From positions 124,001-188,000 of the forward strand of contig CAZMZW010000001.1 of assembly GCA_964571135.1 (NCBI GenBank): a DNA stretch of 64,000 nucleotides, read 5' to 3'. Source of the DNA: CAZMZW01 sp964571135 (GTDB lineage: Bacteria; Chloroflexota; Anaerolineae; Anaerolineales; Anaerolineaceae). The translations under genes and the position numbers were made by a program. A model generated the notes under the pieces. That model saw only the letters and a program-made list of their open reading frames with translations. It searched no databases and was not told where the DNA came from. Shown one piece after another: positions 16,815 through 25,253 of this stretch (positions are counted from its first letter, which is position 1; the number at the start of each line of letters is the position of its first letter).

Positions 16815-18746
16815 ATGCATCATTATAAAAAAACTGTTCTTTTTCTCCTTTTCTTATTTGTATTTTCAATCGTTGGCTGTATCCCTGGTTTTTTGATTAA
16901 ACCAACAGCCACTCCCTTTCCTCCCACCCCTACACCCATGCCTCGTACACTTACTGTTTGTCTGGGGCAGGAGCCTGACTCTCTTTATCTCTATGGAACG
17001 GTTTCACCTGCATCCCAAATGATTCTAAAAGCTTTATTTAGTGGTCCAATGGATAAAGAGGATAATAAAAACACAACGACTATTCTGGAAAAAATACCAA
17101 GTATTGAATCGGGGGATGTAACGTTGGAACCAGTTGAGGTTAAGACAGGTGATGAGGTTGTGGATGCGGATAGAAATTTGGTTTCTCTTAAATCTGGAGT
17201 TGCTGTTTTTCCGCATGGCTGCACAAGCGCAGAATGCGTACTTGTCTGGGATGGTACCACGCCGCTGCAATTAGAAAGGCTCAAAATAAATTATCAACTC
17301 AGAGCAGGTTTAAAATGGTCGGATGGTCAGCCTCTAAATGCAGCCGATTCCGTCTATTCCTACCAGGTGGCTTCAGATCCGGCGACGCCTGTTTTAAAAA
17401 ACCAAATTGATTTTACTAACTCATATATTGCCCTGGATGAAAGAACGGTTCAATGGGTGAGTAAACCTGGGGCATTATCCACATCTTACCAAAAATATTT
17501 CTGGCTGCCCCTGCCCCAGCACCTATGGAATCAATACTCCCCCGAGCAAATGTTAACTGCTGATGACGTTACCAAACGGCCAGTTGGTTGGGGCCCTTAT
17601 ATGCTCCAAAATTGGACTGAGGGCAAGATAATTCACATGGTGAAGAACCCGAATTATTTTCGTTTTGGAGAAGGTTTACCAAAATTTGATTTTCTTGATT
17701 TCATTTTTCTGAACAAAGATGAAGATCCAATATCAGCCATTAAGACCGGTAAATGTGATTTTATTGATAAATCGGCAGTTTCTTTGGATCTTCTTCCTTC
17801 AATTTTAGAAACGCAGTCTGCCAACGAACTGAAAGCCATAATCAAATCCAGTAATGAATGGGAAATTCTGGCATTTGGAATCAAACCAGTTTCCTATGAT
17901 GATGGCTATTACCCTTTTGGAGCAGACCGCCCTGCTTTTTTTGATGATCTCCGTACCCGCCAGGCAATCGTCTCTTGTATTGACAGGCAGGGATTTGTCA
18001 AAGATTACTTTACCAATCAGGCAGAAATCCCATTTAGCTCTCTTCCTTCCGGCAGTCCTCTTTTACCGTCCGGGTTGTCTGTTATTCCTTATGACCCGGC
18101 CATAGCGGATCAACTGTTGACAGCTGCAGGATGGCTGGATTATGACAAAAATCCGGTGACTCCGCGTATTTCAATGAACGTAAGAAATGTACCAAATGCA
18201 ATATCATTTTCATTGAACCTGTTGATTGTGGATTCAGGAATTCCCAGACAAATAGCTGAACGAATGGTTGTTTCACTCGCTCAATGCGGCATTCAGGTAA
18301 AACTAACCCCATCCACCTTTGAAGAATTATTCAAAGCAGCACCAGATGGATTGGTTTTCGGCAGAAAATTTGACCTGGCTCAATTCTCCATGCAAACGGA
18401 TGAACGAACGAACTGCTTATTATTTGATAGTGGCGAAATTCCTGCTCAATTGAATTTCTGGATGGGGATGGCCAGTGGCGGAGCAAATTTTTCAGGTTAT
18501 AACAATTCTTCCCTGGATACTGCTTGTCAAACTGCCAGGCGATCAGGATTAAACGCGCAGGGTTTTCAAACGAGTCAACAAAAGGTAAACCAGATCATAA
18601 ACCAGGATCTACCGATTATTCCCCTTTATTTTAAACCGGAGATTTATTTATCCCGTACTGATCTATGTGTAAATGGACAGAATGAAGTTGCGGAAATCAG
18701 TCTGGGTGAACTCGATGTTTGGGATATTGGGTCGGCATGTAAATAA
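16815..18746 (+). CDS. Family 5 (oligopeptide/dipeptide) extracellular solute-binding lipoprotein
   Basis: A 643-residue protein with a lipoprotein signal ('FSIVGCIPG'), a Pro/Thr linker and the SBP_bac_5 core: 'LRAGLKWSDGQPLNAADSVY', 'RPVGWGPYMLQNWTEGK', 'RTRQAIVSCIDRQGFV' and 'IPLYFKPEIYLSRTDL'. An insertion of about 80 residues follows the first strand ('LEKIPSIESGDV...'). It lies just upstream of the oppDF genes, but a strong internal promoter separates them. ATG 16815 is chosen over TTG 16800; neither has an SD. A TATAAT lies at 16781-16786. It probably feeds peptides to the adjacent Opp transporter. Confidence 0.88.
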   Translation: MHHYKKTVLFLLFLFVFSIVGCIPGFLIKPTATPFPPTPTPMPRTLTVCLGQEPDSLYLYGTVSPASQMILKALFSGPMDKEDNKNTTTILEKIPSIESGDVTLEPVEVKTGDEVVDADRNLVSLKSGVAVFPHGCTSAECVLVWDGTTPLQLERLKINYQLRAGLKWSDGQPLNAADSVYSYQVASDPATPVLKNQIDFTNSYIALDERTVQWVSKPGALSTSYQKYFWLPLPQHLWNQYSPEQMLTADDVTKRPVGWGPYMLQNWTEGKIIHMVKNPNYFRFGEGLPKFDFLDFIFLNKDEDPISAIKTGKCDFIDKSAVSLDLLPSILETQSANELKAIIKSSNEWEILAFGIKPVSYDDGYYPFGADRPAFFDDLRTRQAIVSCIDRQGFVKDYFTNQAEIPFSSLPSGSPLLPSGLSVIPYDPAIADQLLTAAGWLDYDKNPVTPRISMNVRNVPNAISFSLNLLIVDSGIPRQIAERMVVSLAQCGIQVKLTPSTFEELFKAAPDGLVFGRKFDLAQFSMQTDERTNCLLFDSGEIPAQLNFWMGMASGGANFSGYNNSSLDTACQTARRSGLNAQGFQTSQQKVNQIINQDLPIIPLYFKPEIYLSRTDLCVNGQNEVAEISLGELDVWDIGSACK

Positions 18747-18817
18747 ATTGTTTGCTTATCGGGATATAATGAAAGTCAATAAACTTAATTGGAATTATCA
18801 ATCTGTCAGACTAATAA

Positions 18818-18846
18818 TTGACATTGAACTTCAGATGTTGTAAAAT
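18818..18846 (+). promoter_or_regulatory. Consensus promoter of the opp operon
   Basis: TTGACA at 18818-18823, a 17-bp spacer and TAAAAT at 18841-18846, about 60 bases upstream of the oppD ATG. Confidence 0.75.
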
Positions 18847-18906
18847 GACCTTTATTTAATTTCAAAACAGCTTCTTGAATAATGAAATGCTAAGGTTTAT
18901 TATTTT

Positions 18907-19896
18907 ATGGAAACTTTATTAAGTGTAAACAAATTAGCGACTGAATTTCATACGAAAGATGGAATTATTCATGCAGTCAACGGAGTCTCCTTTGACCTGA
19001 AAGAAGGTGAAACATTGGGCATTGTGGGGGAAAGTGGCTGTGGTAAAAGCGTCACCGTTATGTCGATGCTGAGACTGATCCCGACCCCCCCAGGAAAAAT
19101 TACTTCCGGGAAAGCATTATTTCATAAGAGTGATTTATTGAAATTATCAGATGAGGAACTCAGGCATATCCGCGGTGCCCAGATCAGCATGATTTTTCAA
19201 GATCCCATGACATCTTTAAATCCCGTTTTAACTATTGGGTATCAGGTATCAGAAGCGTATTCGATCCATGTTGCCACTTCAAAAAAGCAGGCAGAGGACC
19301 GGGCAGTCGAAATGCTGGAACTGGTTGGAATTCCGAATGCAAAAGATAGGCTTAAGGATTTCCCGCACCAGTTTTCGGGTGGGATGCGCCAGAGGGCAAT
19401 GATTGCCATGTCTTTGACCTGCAATCCCCAAATTCTAATTGCAGATGAACCTACTACAGCCCTGGATGTGACCATTCAGGCACAAATCATCGATCTGGTC
19501 AAACGGTTACGGGATGAATTGGGGATGGCAGTTATATGGATCACTCATGACCTGGGCATAATTGCAGGACTTGCCCAAAGAGTAATTGTGATGTATGCAG
19601 GGTATATTGTGGAAAGCTCGGACGTAAAGGATCTTTATAGTCATCCAACTCATCCTTATACAATTGGATTATTAAACAGCCTTCCTAAAATTACTGAAAA
19701 GGGAAATGAAAGATTGATGTCAATCGATGGGTTGCCGCCGGTTCTGTTTCATTTAGATAATAAATGTCCTTTCGCCCCAAGGTGTAAATATGTGATTGAC
19801 CGTTGTTTACAGGAAAACCCACCTTTGCTCCAGATATCCCCTCACCATCATGCTGCTTGTTGGGTTGATGTAAAAACTGGCAAGGAACGGAAATAA
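18907..19896 (+). CDS. oppD: Oligopeptide ABC transporter ATP-binding protein OppD
   Basis: A 329-residue ATPase with Walker A 'GESGCGKSV', Q-loop 'MIFQDPMTSLNP', signature 'FSGGMRQRAMIA' and Walker B 'ILIADEPTTALD'. The C-terminal oligo_HPY extension ('CPFAPRCKYVIDRC') marks the OppD/DppD branch. It pairs with OppF on the cytoplasmic face to power peptide import. It is the first gene of the operon oppD-F-A-B-C and is followed two bases later by oppF. Confidence 0.95.
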   Translation: METLLSVNKLATEFHTKDGIIHAVNGVSFDLKEGETLGIVGESGCGKSVTVMSMLRLIPTPPGKITSGKALFHKSDLLKLSDEELRHIRGAQISMIFQDPMTSLNPVLTIGYQVSEAYSIHVATSKKQAEDRAVEMLELVGIPNAKDRLKDFPHQFSGGMRQRAMIAMSLTCNPQILIADEPTTALDVTIQAQIIDLVKRLRDELGMAVIWITHDLGIIAGLAQRVIVMYAGYIVESSDVKDLYSHPTHPYTIGLLNSLPKITEKGNERLMSIDGLPPVLFHLDNKCPFAPRCKYVIDRCLQENPPLLQISPHHHAACWVDVKTGKERK

Positions 19897-19898
19897 TT

Positions 19899-20885
19899 AT
19901 GGCAGAAGTATTACTCCAAGTAAAAAATCTGGTTAAACATTTTCCCATAACGCAGGGGATAATTTTCCAAAAGAAAATCGGCGCTGTACATGCTGTTGAT
20001 GACGTCTCTTTTGATATTTATAAGGGTGAGACGCTTGGACTGGTGGGTGAATCGGGTTGTGGAAAATCCACAACAGGTCGTACGATCATCCAATTGTATC
20101 GCCCAACCAGTGGCCAGGTTCTCTTTGAGGGAATTGATCTGGTTTCCTTGAAAGGTGAAGCGCTTCGCAAAACTCGAAGAAGAATGCAAATGATATTCCA
20201 GGATCCTTATGCCAGTCTAAATCCCCGCATGACGATTGGTGAAATAATCGCTGAACCATTGTTAATTCATAAGATCGTTGATAATGCAAGCGCAAGGGAA
20301 AAGGTGAGTGAATTACTGAAACTTGTAGGGCTTAACCCGCAGTACGCGAATAGGTATCCGCATGAATTTTCAGGCGGCCAGAGACAGAGGGTGGGTGTTG
20401 CTCGATCTCTTTCATTGGAGCCGTCATTAATTGTTTGCGATGAACCGATTTCTGCTTTGGATGTATCCATTCAAGCCCAGGTGGTAAATTTGTTAGAGGA
20501 TCTTCAGCAAAAATTTAACCTGACCTATTTATTTATTGCTCACGATCTGTCAATGGTCCATCATATTAGCGATCGGATTGCTGTAATGTATTTGGGTGTG
20601 ATTGTTGAATTAGCCAATAACCGGGAATTGTTTGATAGACCTTTACACCCTTACTCAAGGGCTTTGTTATCGGCTGTTCCAGTTCCGGATCCAATCATTG
20701 AGATGAAAAGGCAGCGATTATTACTCCAGGGAGATGTGCCTTCACCAGTAAATCCACCCTCAGGTTGCAGGTTTAGAACTCGCTGTCCGATTGCCAAGGA
20801 AATTTGTGTGCAAGAAAAACCTGAGATGGTAGAATACTCCAAGCTGCATTTTGCTGCATGTCATTTTGCAGGAGAATGGAAATAA
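19899..20885 (+). CDS. oppF: Oligopeptide ABC transporter ATP-binding protein OppF
   Basis: A 328-residue ATPase partner of OppD. It begins with the OppF-typical 'VKNLVKHFPITQG' and has Walker A 'GESGCGKSTTGR', 'MIFQDPYASLNPRMT', signature 'FSGGQRQRVGVARSL' and Walker B 'LIVCDEPISALDVS'. A C-terminal oligo_HPY region follows ('GCRFRTRCPIAKEIC'). The gene starts two bases after the oppD stop, so the two are translated together as a heterodimer. Confidence 0.95.
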   Translation: MAEVLLQVKNLVKHFPITQGIIFQKKIGAVHAVDDVSFDIYKGETLGLVGESGCGKSTTGRTIIQLYRPTSGQVLFEGIDLVSLKGEALRKTRRRMQMIFQDPYASLNPRMTIGEIIAEPLLIHKIVDNASAREKVSELLKLVGLNPQYANRYPHEFSGGQRQRVGVARSLSLEPSLIVCDEPISALDVSIQAQVVNLLEDLQQKFNLTYLFIAHDLSMVHHISDRIAVMYLGVIVELANNRELFDRPLHPYSRALLSAVPVPDPIIEMKRQRLLLQGDVPSPVNPPSGCRFRTRCPIAKEICVQEKPEMVEYSKLHFAACHFAGEWK

Positions 20886-20894
20886 CTTTAATAT

Positions 20895-20904
20895 AAGGAG
20901 GTGA
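20895..20904 (+). promoter_or_regulatory. Strong SD-like AAGGAGGTGA far upstream of oppA
   Basis: A near-perfect anti-SD match lies 60 bases before the oppA ATG. It is followed only by a six-codon frame (ATG at 20915, stop before 20940). oppA has its own SD at 20955-20960. It may act as an mRNA stabiliser or a ribosome standby site. Confidence 0.45.
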
Positions 20905-20964
20905 ATCTTAGAGAATGTTTAATGGTTCTGTTTAGTTTGTAAAAAAATTTATTTGGAGGAGAAA

Positions 20965-22764
20965 ATGCGTACAAAATTACTGTTCACTTTGAGCTTTGTG
21001 CTGGCAGCGAGCTTCGTATTAGCCGCTTGCCAACCAGCCGCTCAAGCTCCTGCAGCTCCTGGTGCTCCTGCTGCGACTAAAGCTCCCGCTGTTGGTGAAA
21101 AGGTTATCAATTTTGCTTTAGGACCTGGCGATATCCCCACGTTGGACCCCTCGCGGGCGCAGGATACTACGTCGATCCAGGTAGATATTGAGCTTTTCCC
21201 TGGCTTGAGCAGGCCTCATGAAGTCACCAATGTCGATCAGCCCGGTATGGCTACATGGACTATTTCAGGTGATGGAAAGGTCTACACCTTCAAACTGTTG
21301 AAAGACATTTTCTGGGTGAAATATGACTCGGTTAAAGGTGAGGTTGTCAAGGTGATGGATGATGCGGAAACACCCAAACCGCGCACTGTCACTGCTGGTG
21401 ATTTTGCTTATGGCTTCATGCGCACATTAGATGCGGCGACTGCCAGCCCATATGTGTATGTATTGAACAACGTCTTGGCTGGTGGAGCTGAGTACAATGC
21501 TGCAGCGACTGCAGACGAACAAGCGAAATTAAAAGATGCTGTCGGTGTGAAAGTCATTGATGATCTTACTCTCCAGCTCACCTTCAAAGCTGCGGCTGCC
21601 TATAATGCTGCGATCGCAGGCATGTGGATGGGATATGCCCAACCCAGTTGGCTGATTGCTGAAAAAGGCGATCGCTGGATCGAGCCCGGAATCATCCAGA
21701 CCTACGGACCATTCGCTTTGAAAGAATGGGTCCATGATTATTCCGCTACCCTCATTAAGAACCCGTTTTGGCCTGGAACTGAATCAATACCCGTGCCAAA
21801 GGTCAAGGAAGTGTTAATGCGTTTCCTCGATGTTCCGGAAGCCCTGGCAGAATTTGAAGCCGGCAATATGGATACCTCAGGTGTAGATACACCCAACCTG
21901 ACTCGTGTTAAATCTGATCCAAAGTTATCCAAGGAATTAGTGGTTGCACCAAACTTGTGCAGTTATTACTACGGTTTCAACACCACTAAAGTCCCGATGG
22001 ATGATGTCCGAGTACGCCGCGCTTTCTCCATGGCGGTTGATCGTAAATCATTGGTTGAAAACGTGCTCAAAGGCGGCCAGATTCCTTCCCAGTGGCTTGA
22101 GAATCCTGGTCTGGCTGGAGCCCCGACCCTTGAAAAATACCCCGATGCTGGCATAAAATATGATCCAGCGACTGCTAAATCGCTATTAGCTGCATACCTG
22201 ACTGAAAAAGGATTGACTGCGGACAAATTGGATGTCACTTTGATGTTCAATACCAGCGCAGGCCATCAGTTAATCGCAGAATCCATCCAGCTCATGTGGA
22301 AGGAAACTCTGGGAGTGAATGTTAAGTTATCCAACCAGGAATGGAAGGTCCATTTGGCTCAAATGGATGGACCGGATGCAATGCAAATCTTCCGCACCGG
22401 TTGGTGCTTGGATTACCCGGATGCCAATAACTTCACCAAGGACCTGATCGCGATCGGTGGAAGCAGCAACCAGTCCAAACCTGGTGCAGCAGGTAAACCC
22501 TATGGTGGTATTCAATGGTTGAATCCAGCATACGAGGATTTGATCGCCAAGGCTGCGGCTGAATTGGATAATGCAAAGCGCCAGGATCTGTATGCACAGG
22601 CAAGTAAAATTGCCATGTACGATGATGCAGTGGTAATTCCCATCTACTGGTACGCACGCAATACGGTTACCAAACCGTATCTCACTAGAACCTTTTCCGC
22701 AGGTGGCCACGAGGCCTTTGAGAAATGGGATATTGATATGGCAGCCAAGGCGGCTTACAAATAG
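20965..22764 (+). CDS. oppA: Peptide ABC transporter substrate-binding lipoprotein OppA
   Basis: The start is ATG 20965 with SD GGAGGAG directly upstream. The protein is 599 residues with a lipoprotein signal ('VLAACQPAA'), an Ala/Pro linker and the SBP_bac_5 fold ('PTLDPSRAQDTTSIQ', 'VRRAFSMAVDRKSLVENVL', 'FRTGWCLDYPDANNF', 'AVVIPIYWYARN'). The 'DYPDA.NF' segment is typical of OppA-type binding proteins. It delivers oligopeptides to OppBCDF. Its place between the ATPase and permease genes, followed by a stable hairpin, suggests separate control of its level. Confidence 0.93.
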   Translation: MRTKLLFTLSFVLAASFVLAACQPAAQAPAAPGAPAATKAPAVGEKVINFALGPGDIPTLDPSRAQDTTSIQVDIELFPGLSRPHEVTNVDQPGMATWTISGDGKVYTFKLLKDIFWVKYDSVKGEVVKVMDDAETPKPRTVTAGDFAYGFMRTLDAATASPYVYVLNNVLAGGAEYNAAATADEQAKLKDAVGVKVIDDLTLQLTFKAAAAYNAAIAGMWMGYAQPSWLIAEKGDRWIEPGIIQTYGPFALKEWVHDYSATLIKNPFWPGTESIPVPKVKEVLMRFLDVPEALAEFEAGNMDTSGVDTPNLTRVKSDPKLSKELVVAPNLCSYYYGFNTTKVPMDDVRVRRAFSMAVDRKSLVENVLKGGQIPSQWLENPGLAGAPTLEKYPDAGIKYDPATAKSLLAAYLTEKGLTADKLDVTLMFNTSAGHQLIAESIQLMWKETLGVNVKLSNQEWKVHLAQMDGPDAMQIFRTGWCLDYPDANNFTKDLIAIGGSSNQSKPGAAGKPYGGIQWLNPAYEDLIAKAAAELDNAKRQDLYAQASKIAMYDDAVVIPIYWYARNTVTKPYLTRTFSAGGHEAFEKWDIDMAAKAAYK

Positions 22765-22774
22765 ATTAATGTAA

Positions 22775-22806
22775 TTAGTAGGGGGGGTGCCTTCTCCCCC
22801 TACTAA
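22775..22806 (+). other. Intra-operon hairpin between oppA and oppB
   Basis: An 11-bp stem (TTAGTAGGGGG at 22775-22785 pairing with 22796-22806) with a ten-base loop and only a short A/T stretch afterwards, not a U-tract. Likely an mRNA 3'-end stabiliser or partial terminator that keeps oppA expressed above oppBC. Confidence 0.6.
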
Positions 22807-22827
22807 AAATTTGATTGGAGCGGATAC

Positions 22828-23886
22828 ATGGGAAGATATATCCTGCGGCGAATTATTTACGCGATGGCTGTACTGCTGGTTGTTTCCGCAGTAACCTTTA
22901 TATTGATGCATGCTATACCAGGTGGTCCTTTCACCTCTGAAAAACATTTACCCGAACAAGTGTTAAAAAATCTTGAAAAACGTTATAATTTAGATGCCCC
23001 ATTACATATACAATATCTTGATTACTTAAATCAAGTTTTTATCCCTTCTGTAACAACAACCCCACCGGATGACTCATCACCAATTGTTGACCATTTAATA
23101 CAATTAAAAATAGGTCCAGTATGGTTCCAGTGGATGAATTTTGGTCCTTCTTATCGATCGCTTAGCCGTTCAGTTGCTGATATTATGCGGCAGCAACTTC
23201 CAGTTTCTGCTCAATTGGGCATCATGGCATTATTGATTGGAATTTCCATTGGCCTGCCCTTTGGAATTGTTTCAGCACTAAAACATAATACGATAGTTGA
23301 CTATATTGGCATGGGGATCGCCATCATTGGCGTGTCAGTGCCTGTTATTGTATTGGGTCCAATATTAATAAGTATTTTAGGGATAAAATTTGGCTTGTTG
23401 CCGCCGACCGGGTGGGGAGCTAAGCCACCTTATATTTTGGGTATTTTCCCGAGCTCGTTAACCTGGGATTATTTTAAATACGCCATTATGCCGGCATTTG
23501 CATTGGGTATCGGTTCTTCAGCCATCCTTGCAAGATTGACACGTGCGAGCCTTTTGCAGGTGTTGGGAGAAGATTTTATCCGAACGGCTCGGGCCAAGGG
23601 TTTAAATGAAAGATTGGTTATTATTAGTCATGCGCTTAAAAATTCATTGATCCCGGTAGTTACCGTACTGGGACCGATTTTTGCTGCAATTGTTACAGGT
23701 TCATTTGTCACGGAAAGTATATTTGGAATTCCTGGAATGGGCCAGTATTTCATTACAAGTATTACCAATCGTGATTATCCAGTCATCATGGGCACCATTA
23801 TGTTGTATGTCGTTATCCTGGTTATTGCGAATTTATTAGTTGATATTACCTATGCATTTTTAGACCCAAGAATTCGGTATGAATAA
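22828..23886 (+). CDS. oppB: Oligopeptide ABC transporter permease OppB
   Basis: A 352-residue protein opening 'MGRYILRRIIYAMAVLLV', typical of OppB. It has six predicted membrane segments, a periplasmic loop after the first helix, and the EAA loop 'DFIRTARAKGLNERLVIISH' that docks on OppD/F. It forms the channel with OppC. The inserted extracytoplasmic segment (about residues 60-110) is longer than in enterobacteria. Confidence 0.94.
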   Translation: MGRYILRRIIYAMAVLLVVSAVTFILMHAIPGGPFTSEKHLPEQVLKNLEKRYNLDAPLHIQYLDYLNQVFIPSVTTTPPDDSSPIVDHLIQLKIGPVWFQWMNFGPSYRSLSRSVADIMRQQLPVSAQLGIMALLIGISIGLPFGIVSALKHNTIVDYIGMGIAIIGVSVPVIVLGPILISILGIKFGLLPPTGWGAKPPYILGIFPSSLTWDYFKYAIMPAFALGIGSSAILARLTRASLLQVLGEDFIRTARAKGLNERLVIISHALKNSLIPVVTVLGPIFAAIVTGSFVTESIFGIPGMGQYFITSITNRDYPVIMGTIMLYVVILVIANLLVDITYAFLDPRIRYE

Positions 23887-23911
23887 TCGCTGGGTGAACT
23901 GAGGAGAAAAG

Positions 23912-24925
23912 ATGTCAGTTAAAAGCAAGGATTTTAACGGAGGCACACTTGCAACGGAAAAACCAGAATCTCTTTTGCGAGATGCCTTTTCCCGCTTACT
24001 AAAGAATAGGGCTGCAGTCCTTGGCGCGATTATTATTTTATTGCTCATCTTTATCGCCCTTTTTGCAGATAAAATTGCCCCTACTCATTTTGCTGCTGGA
24101 AATTTGGCAAAAGAGAACAGTGTTCCGCAATGGTTGGTGGATATTTTTTCTTCCATGAAAGGATATGCCAATATTAGTACTGAATTTTCATTTGGGTCAG
24201 ACTCAATTGGGCGCGATTTATTGAGCCGCATCATCTATGGCACTCGGGTTTCATTAGCCGTCGCTTTTATTGGGCCAATTCTCGCCCTATTAATTGGTGT
24301 AACCTATGGTTCCATCTCCGGCTATTTTGGGGGAAAAGTGGATAACATTATGATGCGATTCGTTGACATTATGTACGGGTTTCCCAGCATTTTATTCATC
24401 ATTCTGATGATGGCTTTTTTCCGAACCTCACTATCAGACATACAGCCAGGTTCTTTTGCTTACTCATTAAGACAGCTAGATGAATCGATGGGAGGTTTGT
24501 TCTTTATATTCATTGGGATTGGGATTACATCCTGGGAAACAATGGCTCGATTAACCCGTGGTCAAATTTTATCGATAAAAGAAAAAGAATATGTGGAGGC
24601 AGCGCGTTCGATCGGTGCTTCAGATTTGCGCATTATTTTTAAACATATTTTACCTAACATTCTCGGACCATTGATCGTATCTGAAACACTTGCGATTCCC
24701 GGTTATATCAGCACAGAAGCTTTTCTTTCGTATATTGGATTAGGGGTAAACCCACCAACACCATCCTGGGGCGCCATGATCTCAGATGGAGCACGCTCAA
24801 TACGTTCATATCCATATCAGGTATTATTACCCGCTTTAGCATTGGCAATCACCATGTTTGCCTTTAACTTTCTTGGTGATGGTTTAAGGGATGCATTTGA
24901 CCCCAAATTGAGGGGAAGAGAATAG
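23912..24925 (+). CDS. oppC: Oligopeptide ABC transporter permease OppC
   Basis: A 337-residue permease with the OppC N-terminal soluble segment, 'FGSDSIGRDLLSRIIYGTRV' (the OppC-type 'GTDxLGRD' region), and the EAA loop 'EYVEAARSIGASDLRIIFKH'. The C-terminus is 'FNFLGDGLRDAFDPKLRG'. SD TGAGGAGAAA precedes the ATG. It is the last gene of the operon and is followed by a strong terminator. Confidence 0.95.
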   Translation: MSVKSKDFNGGTLATEKPESLLRDAFSRLLKNRAAVLGAIIILLLIFIALFADKIAPTHFAAGNLAKENSVPQWLVDIFSSMKGYANISTEFSFGSDSIGRDLLSRIIYGTRVSLAVAFIGPILALLIGVTYGSISGYFGGKVDNIMMRFVDIMYGFPSILFIILMMAFFRTSLSDIQPGSFAYSLRQLDESMGGLFFIFIGIGITSWETMARLTRGQILSIKEKEYVEAARSIGASDLRIIFKHILPNILGPLIVSETLAIPGYISTEAFLSYIGLGVNPPTPSWGAMISDGARSIRSYPYQVLLPALALAITMFAFNFLGDGLRDAFDPKLRGRE

Positions 24926-24953
24926 AAAAAGCATAAATTAATAAAAGTGATTG

Positions 24954-24984
24954 TGGGTTTCCAAAAAGGAAACCCATTTTTAAT
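24954..24984 (+). terminator. Intrinsic terminator of the opp operon
   Basis: TGGGTTTCC (24954-24962) and GGAAACCCA (24968-24976) form a 9-bp stem with loop AAAAA, followed by TTTTTAATTT. Confidence 0.85.
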
Positions 24985-25068
24985 TTCAGGGTTATTTCTA
25001 GATTACTAAAAATGCAGGATCATCAAATATCCATCAATACTTGTGATAAAATTTGCCTGCTCAATTAT

Positions 25069-25139
25069 TGGGGCATAGTGCAATGGCAGCACACCAGCCT
25101 TTGGAGCTGTGGATCTTGGTTCGAATCCAGGTGCCCCAG
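25069..25139 (+). tRNA. tRNA-Gln (anticodon TTG)
   Basis: A 7-bp acceptor stem is formed by TGGGGCA (25069-25075) and TGCCCCA (25132-25138) with discriminator G. D arm GTGC/GCAC, anticodon loop CTTTGGA (anticodon TTG at 25101-25103) and T arm with GGTTCGAATCC are all present. The 3' CCA is not encoded. The first anticodon-stem pair appears to be a C-T mismatch. The acceptor sequence is the usual tRNA-Gln pattern. Confidence 0.93.
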
Positions 25140-25253
25140 CCTTGAATTTTATTCTGAAAAGAATGCATTAAACTGCTAAAATAGGTGAGCTACTTATTAC
25201 TGCTAAAGTAGTATTAGCTCATTTATTTTTTAAAACCATTAAGGAGTTGCACC

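Noticed and set aside
22327..22947. 206-codon frame antisense to oppA and the oppA-oppB gap
   Set aside because: It crosses the intra-operon hairpin and lies opposite conserved binding-protein sequence; no SD or recognisable motif.
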